Positions 19,714-30,102 are shown, counted from the first letter of the stretch. The stretch: DNA of 64,000 nucleotides from Streptomyces oryzae (GCF_017676365.1 NZ_JADKMA010000005.1:1-64000); one strand, 5' to 3'. The notes: generated by a model from the sequence alone, not told the origin. Translations and numbers: made by a program.

Positions 19714-19750
19714 TGTCGGGCCCGGCCACCGGGCTGCGAGACTGGGGCCC

Positions 19751-20755
19751 ATGCAGCGCATTGTGGTTCTGGCCGGGGGCATCGGCGGTGCCCGCTTTCT
19801 GCGCGGGCTCAGGTCCGCGGTGCCCGACGCGGAGATCACCGTCGTCGGCAACACCGGTGACGACATCCATCTGTTCGGCCTGAAGGTCTGCCCCGACCTC
19901 GACACCGTGATGTACACCCTGGGCGGGGGCATCCACGAGGAACAGGGCTGGGGGCGGGCGGACGAGAGCTTCACGGTGAAGGAGGAGCTGGCCGCCTACG
20001 GAGTGGGCCCCGAGTGGTTCGGGCTGGGCGACCGGGACTTCGCCACGCACATCGTCCGCACCCAGATGATCTCCGCGGGGTATCCGCTCAGCGCCGTCAC
20101 CGAGGCACTGTGCGCACGCTGGCAGCCCGGGGTGCGGCTGCTGCCCATGACGGACGACCGGGTCGAGACGCATGTGCTGATCGACGACCCGGAAGCGGAG
20201 AGCGGCGCGGGCGGCCGAGGCGGCGAGGACGGCAGGGCGGGCCGCAAGGCGGTGCACTTCCAGGAGTACTGGGTGCGGCTGCGCGCTTCGGTGGACGCAC
20301 ACGCCGTGGTGCCCGTCGGTGCCGACGCCGCCAAGCCGGCACCCGGTGTGCTGGAGGCGATCGCCGGGGCCGACACCATCCTCTTCCCGCCGTCCAACCC
20401 CGTCGTCAGCATCGGCACGATCCTGGCCGTGCCGGGCATCCGGGAGGCCATCGCCGACGCGGGCGTGCCCGTCGTCGGGCTCTCGCCCATCGTGGGCGAC
20501 GCACCGGTGCGCGGCATGGCGGACAAGGTGCTGGCGGCCGTCGGGGTGGAGACCTCGGCGGCGGCCGTCGCCGCGCACTACGGTTCGGGCCTGCTGGACG
20601 GCTGGCTCGTCGACACCGTGGACGCGGGTGCCGTACAGGCGGTCGAGGACGCGGGCATCCGCTGCCGCGCCGTACCGCTGCTGATGCGTGACGAGCAGGC
20701 CACCTCCGAGATGGCGCGGCGGGCGCTGGAGCTGGCCGAGGAGGTACGGGCGTAA
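19751..20755 (+). CDS. fbiA: 2-phospho-L-lactate transferase (F420 biosynthesis)
   Basis: CofD-family enzyme joining the lactate- or pyruvate-derived phospho-group to the deazaflavin Fo to build coenzyme F420-0. The 334 residues begin [20 protein letters not shown], followed by [12 protein letters not shown], the nucleotide-binding start of the family. An extra Gly/Glu-rich loop lies near residue 155. The stop TAA overlaps the ATG of fbiB by one base (TAATG), so the two are translated together. Same order as in mycobacteria, right after whiB. Confidence 0.95.
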   Translation: MQRIVVLAGGIGGARFLRGLRSAVPDAEITVVGNTGDDIHLFGLKVCPDLDTVMYTLGGGIHEEQGWGRADESFTVKEELAAYGVGPEWFGLGDRDFATHIVRTQMISAGYPLSAVTEALCARWQPGVRLLPMTDDRVETHVLIDDPEAESGAGGRGGEDGRAGRKAVHFQEYWVRLRASVDAHAVVPVGADAAKPAPGVLEAIAGADTILFPPSNPVVSIGTILAVPGIREAIADAGVPVVGLSPIVGDAPVRGMADKVLAAVGVETSAAAVAAHYGSGLLDGWLVDTVDAGAVQAVEDAGIRCRAVPLLMRDEQATSEMARRALELAEEVRA

Positions 20756-22209
20756 TGGCCGCGGTGACAACAACGGAGGCGGCGGACCCCGCGGACCACG
20801 CGGAGCCGACGGGCGCCGGCCTCGCCCCGGCTGCGGAGACGGTGCACGGGGACGGGCGCGGGGACAGCAGCGTCCCCGGCACCTCCTACGAGGTCTGGGC
20901 GCTGCCCGGCATCCCGGAAGTGCAGCCCGGCGACGATCTGGTCGGGCTCATCGTGGACGCCAACGCCGCTCCCGGCGCGCGTGGGCTGATGGACGGCGAC
21001 GTGCTGGTCGTCACCTCGAAGATCGTCAGCAAGGCCGAGGGCCGAATCATGCAGGCCGACGACCGCGAGGCGGCCATCGACGCCGAGACCGTACGCGTCG
21101 TCGCGCGGCGCGGTCCGGCGCGGATCGTGGAGTCCCGGCACGGCTTCGTGATGGCGGCTGCCGGGGTCGACGCCTCCAACACGCCCAAGGGCACCGTGCT
21201 GTTGCTGCCCGAGGACCCGGACGCCACGGCCCGGCAGGTGCGGGACGGCGTGCGGGACGCGCTCGGCGTCACCGTCGGCGTCGTCGTCACCGACACCTTC
21301 GGGCGGCCCTGGCGCGAGGGGCAGACCGACGTGGCGATCGGGGCCGCCGGGGTCCGCGTCCTGGACGATCTGCGCGGCAGTGTCGACATGTACGGCAACC
21401 CGCTGGGGGTGACCGTCACGGCCGTTGGCGACGAACTGGCGGCGGCGGGCGAGCTGGTGAAGGGCAAGGCCGGCGGGCTGCCGGTGGCGGTGGTGCGCGG
21501 GCTGTCGCGGCATGTGCTGCCCGCGGACGGGCAGCACGGCGACGGCCACGGGGCGACGGCGCGGGCGCTGGTGCGCGACGCCGCCAACGACATGTTCCGG
21601 CTGGGCACTTCCGAGGCCGTCCGCGAGGCCGTGCAACTGCGCCGCACTGTACGGGAGTTCACCGCCGACCCGGTGGACGGGCAGGCGGTGCGGCGCGCGG
21701 TGGCCGCCGCCGTGACCGCGCCGGCGCCGCACCACACCACGCCGTGGCGGTTCGTGCTCCTGGAGAGCGCCGAGTCCAGGACCCGGCTGCTGGACGCCAT
21801 GCGGGACGCCTGGATCGCCGATCTGCGCGGCGACGGCAAGAGCGAGCAGAGCATCGCCAAGCGCGTCCGGCGCGGCGACGTGCTGCTCAACGCCCCCTGT
21901 CTGGCGGTTCCCTGCCTGGTGATGGACGGCTCGCACACCTATCCGGACGACCGCAGGAACGCCGCCGAGCGGGAGATGTTCGTGGTGGCGACGGGCGCCG
22001 GCATCCAGAACTTCCTCGTCGCGCTGGCCGGCGAGCGGCTGGGCTCGGCCTGGATCTCCTCCACGATGTTCTGCCGCGACGTGGTGCGCGAGGTGCTGGA
22101 CCTGCCCGGGGACTGGGACCCGATGGGCGCCGTCGCCATCGGCCACCCGGCGGCCCCGCCACGGCAGCGCCCGGCGCGGTCCGCCGCCGACTTCGTCGTC
22201 GAGCGCTGA
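20755..22209 (+). CDS. fbiB: coenzyme F420:L-glutamate ligase / FMN reductase
   Basis: Two-domain enzyme of F420 biosynthesis. The N-terminal part (about 40-255) is the CofE-type ligase that adds glutamates to F420-0, with [10 protein letters not shown] and [17 protein letters not shown]. The C-terminal part (about 285-484) is a nitroreductase-like FMN domain, [10 protein letters not shown], which reduces the dehydro-F420 intermediate. 484 residues is close to the mycobacterial FbiB. It is fused as in actinobacteria, unlike the separate archaeal CofE. Starts one base inside the fbiA stop. Confidence 0.95.
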   Translation: MAAVTTTEAADPADHAEPTGAGLAPAAETVHGDGRGDSSVPGTSYEVWALPGIPEVQPGDDLVGLIVDANAAPGARGLMDGDVLVVTSKIVSKAEGRIMQADDREAAIDAETVRVVARRGPARIVESRHGFVMAAAGVDASNTPKGTVLLLPEDPDATARQVRDGVRDALGVTVGVVVTDTFGRPWREGQTDVAIGAAGVRVLDDLRGSVDMYGNPLGVTVTAVGDELAAAGELVKGKAGGLPVAVVRGLSRHVLPADGQHGDGHGATARALVRDAANDMFRLGTSEAVREAVQLRRTVREFTADPVDGQAVRRAVAAAVTAPAPHHTTPWRFVLLESAESRTRLLDAMRDAWIADLRGDGKSEQSIAKRVRRGDVLLNAPCLAVPCLVMDGSHTYPDDRRNAAEREMFVVATGAGIQNFLVALAGERLGSAWISSTMFCRDVVREVLDLPGDWDPMGAVAIGHPAAPPRQRPARSAADFVVER

Positions 22210-22257
22210 GCCGACGCCGTCCCTGAGGCCCTGCAGGGGGCTGCCGTTCCTGCGGCC

Positions 22258-23175
22258 CTACAGCGGGGCTATGTTCCCCACCGGGAAGCGGGGCTGACGG
22301 CGCGGCATGCGCGGGCCGCCCAGCAGGACGAGGAGGCTGGCGCGGTGCCGCTGTCCCTCGTAGGGGGCCAGCAGTTCCAGCATGCCGTCGTCGTCGGTGC
22401 CCCGGGCGCCGGTGAGCGCGTAGCCGACCAGACGCGGCAGATGCAGATCCCCGACCGTGATCGCGTCGGGCTCCCCGTTCGAGCGCTGCAGCACCTCGGC
22501 CGCCGTCCAGGGGCCGATTCCGGGGATGGCCTGGAGGCGGGCCAGCGCGTTTTCGAGGTCCATATGGGCCGCCTCTTCCATCCGGCTCGCCCGCTGGAGG
22601 GCGCGCAGGATGGCGGCGGAGCGCTTCTGGTCCACCCCGGCGCTGTGCCACTCCCAGGAGGGGATGCGCAGCCAGTCACGAGGGTGCGGCATCACCCAGA
22701 GGTTGGGGTGCGGCCCCGGGGCACGCTCGCCGAATCTGCGGACGAGCAGCAGCCAGGCGCGGTACGCCTCCTCGGTGGTGATCTTCTGTTCCAGGACGGT
22801 GGGGATCAGCGCCTCCACCACCCGCCGCGAACGGATCAGCCGCAGGCCCGGGTTGCGGCGGTGCGCCTCGTGGGTGACGGCATGGTGCGGAACGAAGGCG
22901 TCCGGGTCGTCCTCGGCGCCGAGCAGCGCGGGCAGCCCGTCCAGCAGCCATCCGGCGCCCGGGCCCCACGCCTGGGCGCATACGACGCCGTACGTGCCGC
23001 CCCGCTGTACCTGCACGCGCAGCGTCGCCGGGCCGTCGGGCGTGCGGGTGCCGCGCCAGATCGTGCCGCCCTCGGTGCGGTACGTCGGGTCGTACGGCCC
23101 CCGGCGCAGCACGCGGAGGCTGCCGTGCAGGTCGTACGGGCCCGGCGGGGTCCAGGTGCGGGTGAGTGGCGACAC
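22258..23175 (-). CDS. AlkA-like DNA-3-methyladenine glycosylase
   Basis: HhH-GPD base-excision repair protein. The 305-residue form (GTG 23175) starts before PVSPLTRTWTPPGPYD; the frame runs on to 23304, into the manC stop, but that part has no family likeness. The helix-hairpin-helix is LQAIPGIGPWTAAEVLQ and is followed by the catalytic Asp in VGDLHLPRLVG. The gene is convergent with fbiB (48 bp apart) and follows manC on the minus strand. I recall an AlkA-like gene at this place in other Streptomyces. Confidence 0.85.
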   Translation of the reverse strand: MSPLTRTWTPPGPYDLHGSLRVLRRGPYDPTYRTEGGTIWRGTRTPDGPATLRVQVQRGGTYGVVCAQAWGPGAGWLLDGLPALLGAEDDPDAFVPHHAVTHEAHRRNPGLRLIRSRRVVEALIPTVLEQKITTEEAYRAWLLLVRRFGERAPGPHPNLWVMPHPRDWLRIPSWEWHSAGVDQKRSAAILRALQRASRMEEAAHMDLENALARLQAIPGIGPWTAAEVLQRSNGEPDAITVGDLHLPRLVGYALTGARGTDDDGMLELLAPYEGQRHRASLLVLLGGPRMPRRQPRFPVGNIAPL

Positions 23176-23249
23176 GGGCAGCAAGCGTACGGGCCGGCAC
23201 TGACAGCCCGGTCCTCCGGCCGCATAAGGCTGTGGGGGCTGCTGCGCGA

Positions 23250-24332
23250 CTACTGGTCCGAGGAGAAGCGCACCGCGCCGGCCGGTATCCGGGCGTCGCA
23301 CCACACGCGGATACCGCCGCGCAGTTCGTTGCCCTCGCCGATGACGGCCCCGTCGCCGATGACCGCACCGTCCAGCACGGTGTCGGCTCCGATACGCGCG
23401 CCGGCGCCGATCAGCGAGTCCCTGATGCGCGCTCCGGGTGCCACTACCGCACCGTCCAGCAGTGCACTGCCGTCGATCCGCGCACCGGCTCCTACCTCGG
23501 CTCCTGCCCCGGCGACGGTGCCACCGGTGAGCTTCGCGTCCCCGGCGACTGCTGCGCTCTCCAGGATCAGCCGCTCACCGCATCGGCCCGGTACGGCGGG
23601 CGAGGGCGCACGCCCCAGTACGAGGTCGGCGGAGCCGCGTACGAACGACTCCGGGGTGCCGAGGTCGAGCCAGTAGGTCGAGTCGACCATGCCGTGCAGC
23701 TTCGCCCCGGCCGCCAGCAGCCCGGGGAAGGTCTCCCGCTCCACCGAGACGGGCCGCCCGGCGGGGATGGTGTCGATCACCGAACGAGTGAAGACATAGG
23801 CACCGGCGTTGATCTGGTCGGTGACGATCTCCTCCGGCGTCTGCGGCTTCTCCAGGAACGCCGTCACGCGGCCCGTACCGTCCGTGGGGACGAGCCCGAA
23901 GGCGCGCGGGTCGGTCACCCGCGTCAGGTGCAGCGAGATGTCGGCACCGGCCCGGGTGTGCTGCTCGACCAGGGCGCCGATGTCCAGGCCGGAGAGGATG
24001 TCCCCGTTGAAGACGAGCACTGGTTCGTCGGGGCGCGAGTAGAGCCGGGAGGCGACATTGCGGATGGCGCCGCCGGTGCCCAGCGGCTCCTCCTCGGTGA
24101 CGTACTCCAGGTGCAGCCCCAGTTGGGACCCGTCTCCGAAGTACGGCTCGAACACCTCGGCGAGGTAGGAGGTGGCCATCACCACGTGGTCGACACCCGC
24201 GGCGCGGGCCCGGGCCAGCTGGTGGCTGAGGAAGGGCACGCCCGCGGCCGGGACCATGGGCTTGGGGGTGTTCACCGTGAGCGGACGCAGCCGGGTGCCC
24301 TTGCCCCCGACCAGAAGGATCGCTTCTGTCAC
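23250..24332 (-). CDS. manC: mannose-1-phosphate guanylyltransferase (GDP-mannose pyrophosphorylase)
   Basis: Makes GDP-mannose from mannose 1-phosphate and GTP. With GTG at 24332 it has 360 residues. It starts VTEAILLVGGKGTRLRPLT, the nucleotide-binding loop of sugar nucleotidyltransferases, followed by KPMVPAAGVPFL. The C-terminal third is a left-handed beta-helix of hexapeptide repeats (about 250-345). The helix is typical of the actinobacterial type rather than of the bifunctional PMI-GMP. It completes the manA-manB pathway begun at 6.5-11 kb. Confidence 0.9.
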   Translation of the reverse strand: MTEAILLVGGKGTRLRPLTVNTPKPMVPAAGVPFLSHQLARARAAGVDHVVMATSYLAEVFEPYFGDGSQLGLHLEYVTEEEPLGTGGAIRNVASRLYSRPDEPVLVFNGDILSGLDIGALVEQHTRAGADISLHLTRVTDPRAFGLVPTDGTGRVTAFLEKPQTPEEIVTDQINAGAYVFTRSVIDTIPAGRPVSVERETFPGLLAAGAKLHGMVDSTYWLDLGTPESFVRGSADLVLGRAPSPAVPGRCGERLILESAAVAGDAKLTGGTVAGAGAEVGAGARIDGSALLDGAVVAPGARIRDSLIGAGARIGADTVLDGAVIGDGAVIGEGNELRGGIRVWCDARIPAGAVRFSSDQ

Positions 24333-24356
24333 CTGTTGTCTCTGCTTCCTGCCGGG

Positions 24357-24389
24357 GTCCGCCGGCCGCCCTTCGGGTGGCCGGCGGAC
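24357..24389. terminator. terminator between manC and the amidase gene
   Basis: A 15-bp stem, GTCCGCCGGCCGCCC with its complement (one G-U pair), closes a 3-nt TTC loop. It lies downstream of the amidase gene on the minus strand, before manC starts, so it ends amidase transcription. Confidence 0.75.
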
Positions 24390-24528
24390 AGTGTATGCAG
24401 ACACGTACGGACGCGTGGGCGGCCCCGTATGCCCGTCTCCGGCAGACGCCGACGGCGGCTCGGCGGTTCACCGGCGCGGCTGCTGAGCCGGTGGCGGTCC
24501 GGCGGTGGACCGGCGGTGGACCGGTGGC

Positions 24529-26004
24529 TCAGCGGCCTTGCAGACGGGCCGCCGCGGTGCGGATCGCGCCGAGCTTTCCGTAGAGGCGGGCACCGGGGCA
24601 GTCGGTGACATACCCGTCCTTGTGCCCGGACACCGTATGGAAGCTGACCTTCTGTCCCTTCCTGAACTTGTTGCCGCCACCGGACTTGAGCCAGGTCTTG
24701 CCGTCAGCACCGACCCCGAAGAGCCCGAGCTTCCAGGCGGTGAGCTTGGCAACGGCGTCGACGGCGCGCTTGGAGGGCCTGTGCTTGTCGAAGGAGCCGA
24801 GGACGGCGATGCCGGTGCTGTTGCTGTTGAACCCGTAAGTGTGGGCTCCCATCACGGGCTTGGCCACACCGCCGGCCCGGCCTTCGTAGATGGTGCCGCA
24901 CTTGTCGACGAGGAAGTTGTAGCCGATGTCCCGCCACTTGCTGCTCTTGACGTGGTAGCGGTACATCGCGCGGATGATCGAGGGCGCCTGCTTGCACGCG
25001 TAGACGTTCGACATGGCTGTGTGGTGCACGAAGGCGGCCTTGACGGTCTTGGTGTAGGCGTGGCCGGCCTCGCGGAGCTTCTCGTTGGCGCCCCAGCCCT
25101 TCCGGGTGACGATGCGCGGGCGCGGGCCGACCAGCGACTGGCTGGTCGGGTACCGGGTCTGGGTCGCCTCCTTGGAGAGCTCCGGCAGCACGGTGGCGCC
25201 ACTCTCGGTCTGGGCGGTCGGGGCCCCGGTCTCGGCACCGGTGCCGGGGTCGGCACCGGGGTCGGTCTTGGGCTCGGCGCCGGGGTCGGTGCCCGGTTCG
25301 GTGCCGGTCACGGGTTCGGTGCCGGTGTCGGCTCCTGAACTCTCGTCGGCGGAGCCATCCGAGCCCGGGGCCTTGTCGGGGACAGGGGCCTTGTCGGGCC
25401 CGGAAGCCTTGTCGGGGCCCGGGTCGACCAGTTCCAGGCGGAGCCCCCGCGGCAGCGGCTGCCGCAGGGCCTTCCGTTCCGGCAGCACGCGGGCCTCGAC
25501 CCCGTCGGAGGGTCCGACCCACAGCGGGGCCGTCGCGCCCCGGGCACGGCTGCCCTCGTCGGCGCCCCGCGCGCCGCTGGGGTGGACGTCCAGCGCCTGC
25601 CACCCGGACCAGCGGCCGGTGTCCGCGTTGCGCGTACGGACCTGGATGCGGCCGGGCAGCGCTTCGTCCGCGCGGTCCCAGACGGCGCCCACGAGGGAGT
25701 ACGGGTGCACCGTGCGGGCCGCGAGGCGTACCGCTGAACCGCTCTCGCCCGGCGCACGGGCGCCGGCCGACTCCCCGGCCGCCCCGGCGAAGCGGAGCGA
25801 CTGGGTGTGGCCGGGCATTCCGGACGAGGTGGAGGAGGAGGGCGAGGACTTGGACGGGGAGGGGGCCGAGGACGCCGGCGAGGCCGGTGAGGGGGGCACC
25901 GCGGCTGCCGTCGTGAGGGGAGCGAGCGGCAGCAGGAGGGCCGCCGCGCCCGCGACACCGATCGATTGAGCGAGATTCGCACGCATACCCATGATCATGG
26001 ACAT
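24529..26004 (-). CDS. exported peptidoglycan-recognition N-acetylmuramoyl-L-alanine amidase
   Basis: Exported zinc amidase that cuts the bond between muramic acid and the stem peptide. 491 residues: a signal peptide (about 1-35, ending in TTAAAVPP), an Ser/Pro/Thr- and Gly/Asp/Pro-rich linker with repeats of GTDPG, and a C-terminal PGRP domain (from about 300). Zinc ligands are His in KAAFVHHTAMS, His in SFHTVSGHKDG, and Cys in DCPGARLYG. The start is uncertain among the first in-frame Met codons. It is divergent from the TIGR03089 gene (60 bp) and begins the envelope block. Confidence 0.9.
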   Translation of the reverse strand: MSMIMGMRANLAQSIGVAGAAALLLPLAPLTTAAAVPPSPASPASSAPSPSKSSPSSSTSSGMPGHTQSLRFAGAAGESAGARAPGESGSAVRLAARTVHPYSLVGAVWDRADEALPGRIQVRTRNADTGRWSGWQALDVHPSGARGADEGSRARGATAPLWVGPSDGVEARVLPERKALRQPLPRGLRLELVDPGPDKASGPDKAPVPDKAPGSDGSADESSGADTGTEPVTGTEPGTDPGAEPKTDPGADPGTGAETGAPTAQTESGATVLPELSKEATQTRYPTSQSLVGPRPRIVTRKGWGANEKLREAGHAYTKTVKAAFVHHTAMSNVYACKQAPSIIRAMYRYHVKSSKWRDIGYNFLVDKCGTIYEGRAGGVAKPVMGAHTYGFNSNSTGIAVLGSFDKHRPSKRAVDAVAKLTAWKLGLFGVGADGKTWLKSGGGNKFRKGQKVSFHTVSGHKDGYVTDCPGARLYGKLGAIRTAAARLQGR

Positions 26005-26051
26005 ATGTGACTATTTCTGTCTATTGACGCACCGCCAGCTGGGCGCCCGCG

Positions 26052-26057
26052 TACGCT
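26052..26057 (+). promoter_or_regulatory. -10 box for a leaderless transcript of the TIGR03089 gene
   Basis: TACGCT lies 7 nt before the ATG at 26065 with no ribosome-binding site between. This is the arrangement of leaderless actinobacterial genes. TTGACG occurs upstream, but 22 bp away, too far for a standard -35. Confidence 0.45.
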
Positions 26058-26064
26058 TGCGCGA

Positions 26065-26820
26065 ATGAACGACTCCGACCGCACCCCCGCCGACCTGCTG
26101 CGGACCGCGCTGTCCGACGACCCGTCACGCCCCCTGGTGACCTACTACGACGACGCCACGGGTGAGCGCGTCGAGCTCTCCGTCAAGACGTTCGACAACT
26201 GGGTGGCGAAGACCGCGAACCTCCTCCAGGACGAGCTGTCGGCCGAGCCGGGCGACCGGCTCGCGCTGCTGCTGCCCGCGCACTGGCAGACCGCCGTCTG
26301 GCTGCTGGCGTGCTCCTCGGTGGGCGTCGTCGCCGAGCTGGGCGGCGACGCCGCCCGCGCCGACCTGGCGGTGAGCGGGCCTGACACGCTGGAGGCGGCC
26401 CGCGCCTGCTCCGGCGAGCGGGTGGGGCTCAGCCTGCGGCCGATGGGCGGGCGCTTCCCGCAGCCGCCGGACGGGTTCGTCGACTACGCCGTGGAAGTAC
26501 CGGGACAGGGCGACCAGTTCGCCCCGTATGCACCTGTTGATCCGGACGCGCCCGCGCTGGTGCTGCCGGAGGGCGGCGAGCTGACCGGCGCACAGGTGGT
26601 GGAGCGGGCGCGGGCGGACGCCATGGCGCGCGGGCTGGGCCCCGGCGCGCGGCTGCTGTCCGCACTGCCGTACGACGGCTGGGACGGCCTCAGCGCGGGA
26701 CTGCTGGCGCCACTGGCGGCGGGCGGCTCCGTGGTGCTCGCGCCCCGACTGGAGCGGCTGGACGCGGCCTCTCTCGAGCAGCGCAAGGAGAACGAGCGGG
26801 TGACGCACACCGCCGGGTGA
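26065..26820 (+). CDS. TIGR03089 family protein
   Basis: A 251-residue protein of an actinobacteria-specific family resembling the N-terminal part of AMP-binding (acyl-CoA synthetase-like) enzymes, with no complete AMP-binding signature. It starts MNDSDRTPADLLRTALSDDP and carries the LLPAHWQTAVWLLAC core. No signal peptide. It is followed by the LCP genes, as I recall for M. tuberculosis Rv3268 beside the LCP gene Rv3267. Function unknown. Confidence 0.85.
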   Translation: MNDSDRTPADLLRTALSDDPSRPLVTYYDDATGERVELSVKTFDNWVAKTANLLQDELSAEPGDRLALLLPAHWQTAVWLLACSSVGVVAELGGDAARADLAVSGPDTLEAARACSGERVGLSLRPMGGRFPQPPDGFVDYAVEVPGQGDQFAPYAPVDPDAPALVLPEGGELTGAQVVERARADAMARGLGPGARLLSALPYDGWDGLSAGLLAPLAAGGSVVLAPRLERLDAASLEQRKENERVTHTAG

Positions 26821-26985
26821 AGCCAGGACGGAGCCCGCACCTCCGCCTGCGGGGCCGGTGGTCCGTACAACCTTGCGAGTGGTTCAGGCGTCTGTCTTCG
26901 TGACCGGCGCGCCCGTACGTGCGTACGCCCCGTACTGCGCTACTGAGCGCTCCGGTGTCGCCGCCACCCCGAGGGATGTACAGCC

Positions 26986-28137
26986 GTGACAGAGCCGGGC
27001 ACCACCGAAGCCGACCCCGACGCGTCCAGTCCGGCTTCCGCCCGCCCTCGCGGGCGCCGCTGGCTGCGCTGGGGCGCGCTGGGTGCCTCGGTGCTCGTAC
27101 TGGCCACGGCCGCCACTGGCTGGTCCCTCTTCCGGAAGCTGGACGCGAACATCCGCACCGACTCGGGCACCGCGCAGGCGCTGGCGCCGTACGAGAAGGA
27201 GCGCCCCACGCCGGTACGGGCGGCGGGCGAGGCACGCAACATTCTCCTGCTCGGCTCGGACAACCGCGGCAACGGCAACGGCGCATACGGCAGGGACGAG
27301 GGCAGCCAGCGCTCGGACACCGCGATCCTGCTGCACATAGCCGCCGACGGCCGCAGCGCGACGGGGATGTCGATACCGCGCGATCTGATGGTGCAGATCC
27401 CGGACTGCCGACGGCCGGACGGTTCGACGGCGCCCACACGGTTCGCGCAGTTCAACTGGGCGTTCCAGACGGGCGGCGCCGCCTGCGCCATCCGCACGGT
27501 GGAGAAGATGACGGACATCCGCGTCGATCACCACCTGGTCGTGGACTTCCGCGGCTTCAAGAAGCTGGTGGACGCGGTGGGCGGGGTGGAGGTGTGCCTG
27601 GCCCGGCCGGTGCACGACCGGGAGGCCAAGCTCGACCTGCCGGCCGGGCGGCAGACGCTGGACGGCGAGGACGCGCTGGGATACGTCCGCGCGCGGCACG
27701 GTCTGGGCAACGGCAGCGACACCCAGCGCATCGACCGGCAGCAACGATTTCTGGGATCTCTGGTGAAGAAGGTGCGCAGCAAGGGAGTGCTGTTGAACCC
27801 GACCCGGGCCTATCCCGTACTTGATGCAGCGACCTCGTCATTGACCGCGGATTCCGGGCTTGATTCCCTCTCGGAACTGTACGAACTGGCGCGGAGCGTG
27901 CGGGATATCCCGGAAGACCACATCCGTTTTCTTACGGTGCCCCGACGGTCGTACGAACTGGACATCAACCGTGACGAGCTGGTGCAGCCGGACGCCGGGG
28001 AGCTCTTCACCAAGCTGCGCGAGGACCAGCCGGTGCGCGTCGCGGACGGGGGCACGGAGAGGAAGGACGGAAAGGAGAAGGGGGACGGGTCGTACCGGGG
28101 GACGACGGCGGACCTGGACATCTGCGCGAACGAATGA
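26986..28137 (+). CDS. LCP family ligase, short form (LCP 1 of 5)
   Basis: Membrane-anchored LytR-CpsA-Psr phosphotransferase, an enzyme class that moves glycopolymers from lipid carriers onto peptidoglycan outside the membrane. 383 residues: short cytoplasmic start with RPRGRRWLR, one membrane segment, then the LCP domain with LLLGSDNR, SIPRDLMVQIPD and HLVVDFRGFKKLVDAVGG. No C-terminal LytR_C domain. GTG 26986 follows GAGGGATG. First of three head-to-tail LCP genes. Confidence 0.93.
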   Translation: MTEPGTTEADPDASSPASARPRGRRWLRWGALGASVLVLATAATGWSLFRKLDANIRTDSGTAQALAPYEKERPTPVRAAGEARNILLLGSDNRGNGNGAYGRDEGSQRSDTAILLHIAADGRSATGMSIPRDLMVQIPDCRRPDGSTAPTRFAQFNWAFQTGGAACAIRTVEKMTDIRVDHHLVVDFRGFKKLVDAVGGVEVCLARPVHDREAKLDLPAGRQTLDGEDALGYVRARHGLGNGSDTQRIDRQQRFLGSLVKKVRSKGVLLNPTRAYPVLDAATSSLTADSGLDSLSELYELARSVRDIPEDHIRFLTVPRRSYELDINRDELVQPDAGELFTKLREDQPVRVADGGTERKDGKEKGDGSYRGTTADLDICANE

Positions 28138-28284
28138 AGCTGGGAATGAGGTGAATTGACCGTTTCCGCTCGTACGGAATTTGTCACCGGCGTCGCTAGC
28201 CGCAGAACCTGCCGGATAGTGTGAGCGCTCCGGTGGGCCCCGGGGCGGCAACAGCAGCCGGTTCTATGGAGGACTTTCGCAATC

Positions 28285-30102
28285 GTGGACGCGCAAGGCC
28301 GTGGGCATGCGGGAGATGTCGATCCCGCGGATCAGTGGGTGTTCAACCCGAGCACCGGCAGCTATGAGCTGCGACTGAACCCCGTCGCCGACGACTCCCA
28401 GAGTCGGTTCGGCTCCCGCCGCACCTCCGCACCGCGCCAGAGAAGTTCTTCCCCCGAGGAGAGCACCGCCACACCTGCCGAGCCCGGCGCCGGGGAGCGC
28501 GCGGGAGGGCGGGCCGGTGAGCGGCCACGCGCCCGCGCGGGGGAGCGCTCCGCCGAGCGGGCCGGAGACCGCCCGGGTGCCCGTTCGGCGCGGCGCACCG
28601 AGGCCAGGCTCCCCGCCCAGCGGCGGGGCCGCGCCGCCGAGCGGACCGGCTCCCCCGAAGGCAGGGGCAGCGGCGGCCGGGGGCGCAGAAAGGCCAAACG
28701 GAAGCTCTCCGGCAAGCAGAAGGCGCTGCGCATCGGCGGCGGTGTCGTCGGCTTCGTCCTGGTGGCGGGCTGCGTGGCCGGCACCGTCTGGTACCAGAAG
28801 CTCAACGGCAACATCAACAAGGTCGACGTCGGCGAGAACAACCCCGCCGTCTCCAACGGCCCCGTCAACATCCTGGTCATCGGCACCGACGCCCGCTCGG
28901 GCAAGGGCAACACCGGCTACGGGGACAAGGGCAGTGTCGGCCACGCGGACACCACGTTCCTCTTCCACGTCTCCAAGGACCGCTCCAACGCCACCGCGCT
29001 GTCCATTCCGCGCGACATGATCACCGACATCCCTCAGTGCAAGACGAAGCTGAAGGACGGCACCGAGAAGACCATCCGCGCCCAGCAGCAGGTGCGCTTC
29101 AACACCAGCCTGGGCCAGGAGGAGCGGGATCCGGGCTGCACCTGGCGCACCGTCGAGAAGCTGACCGGGGTGGAGATCGACCACTTCATGATGGCGGACT
29201 TCAACGCCGTCAAGGAGCTGTCCACGGCGGTGGGCGGCGTCGAGGTCTGCACGCGGAAGCCGATAAAGGACCCCAAATCGCATCTGAACCTGAAGGCCGG
29301 CCGGCACACCGTCAAGGGCGAGCAGGCCCTCGCGTTCGTACGGACCCGGCACGCGGTGGGCTTCGGCAGCGACCTGGACCGGATCAAGCTCCAGCAGCAG
29401 TTCCTCAGCTCGATGATCCGCAAGATGAAGTCTGGTGACACGCTCACCAGCCCGTCCAAGCTGCTGGACCTGAGCGACGTGGCCACCAAGGCACTGACGG
29501 TGGACACCGGCATCGGCAGCGTCAAGAAGCTGATGGCCCTGGCCAATGACCTCAAGCGCGTGAACGTCAAGAACATCACCTTCGCCACGGTCCCGGTGCT
29601 GGACAACCCGGACGACCCGGCCACCGTCATCCTCAACAGGGAGAAGGCCGAGCCGCTGTTCAAGATGGTCCAGCAGGACAAGTCCATGACCGGCAAGGCC
29701 AAGAAGCAGGCGGCGGCCAAGCCGAAGGCGAAGAAGGCCCCCGCTTCCGAGGTGAACGTCTCCATCCTCAACGGCGGCGGCCCGCCCCGCGCGGCGGCAC
29801 AGACCGCGGACTACCTGCTGAACAAGGGCGCGGGCGCCGCGGCGTCCGACGGCAACGCGCCGCAGGAGCTGGAGAAGACCCGGCTGGAGTTCGCCCCCGG
29901 GCAGGAGGAGCAGGCGGCCAGGCTGGCGGACATGCTGAAGCTTCCGGCCTCGGCGCTGAAGAAGTCCGACAGCCTCACGAAGATGACCCTGACCCTCGGC
30001 AGGGACTTCACCTCGCCGGGCAAGCCGCTCGGCGCACCCGACAAGGCGCCTTCAGGAGTCGAGAAGGTCAACGCCAACGACAAGAACGTGTGTGCAAAGT
30101 GA
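28285..30102 (+). CDS. LCP family ligase with LytR_C domain (LCP 2 of 5)
   Basis: 605 residues. A long cytoplasmic part rich in Arg, Gly and Ala (about 1-145) precedes one membrane segment, then the LCP domain (ILVIGTDARSGKG, SIPRDMITDIPQC, HFMMADFNAVKELS) and a C-terminal LytR_C domain starting EVNVSILNGGG. GTG at 28285 follows GGAGG. It lies between two other LCP genes on the same strand with 147 and 70 bp gaps. Arg-rich cytoplasmic regions like this one can bind other proteins, but this is not shown. Confidence 0.93.
   Translation: MDAQGRGHAGDVDPADQWVFNPSTGSYELRLNPVADDSQSRFGSRRTSAPRQRSSSPEESTATPAEPGAGERAGGRAGERPRARAGERSAERAGDRPGARSARRTEARLPAQRRGRAAERTGSPEGRGSGGRGRRKAKRKLSGKQKALRIGGGVVGFVLVAGCVAGTVWYQKLNGNINKVDVGENNPAVSNGPVNILVIGTDARSGKGNTGYGDKGSVGHADTTFLFHVSKDRSNATALSIPRDMITDIPQCKTKLKDGTEKTIRAQQQVRFNTSLGQEERDPGCTWRTVEKLTGVEIDHFMMADFNAVKELSTAVGGVEVCTRKPIKDPKSHLNLKAGRHTVKGEQALAFVRTRHAVGFGSDLDRIKLQQQFLSSMIRKMKSGDTLTSPSKLLDLSDVATKALTVDTGIGSVKKLMALANDLKRVNVKNITFATVPVLDNPDDPATVILNREKAEPLFKMVQQDKSMTGKAKKQAAAKPKAKKAPASEVNVSILNGGGPPRAAAQTADYLLNKGAGAAASDGNAPQELEKTRLEFAPGQEEQAARLADMLKLPASALKKSDSLTKMTLTLGRDFTSPGKPLGAPDKAPSGVEKVNANDKNVCAK

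Noticed and set aside
22210-22257. Hairpin between fbiB and the AlkA-like gene
   Set aside because: The palindrome CCCTGCAGGG is too short, and the larger fold has mismatches.
24494-24528. GGTGGACC-type repeats after the amidase gene
   Set aside because: They are short and could be a second weak terminator. The long hairpin at 24357-24389 already fits that role.
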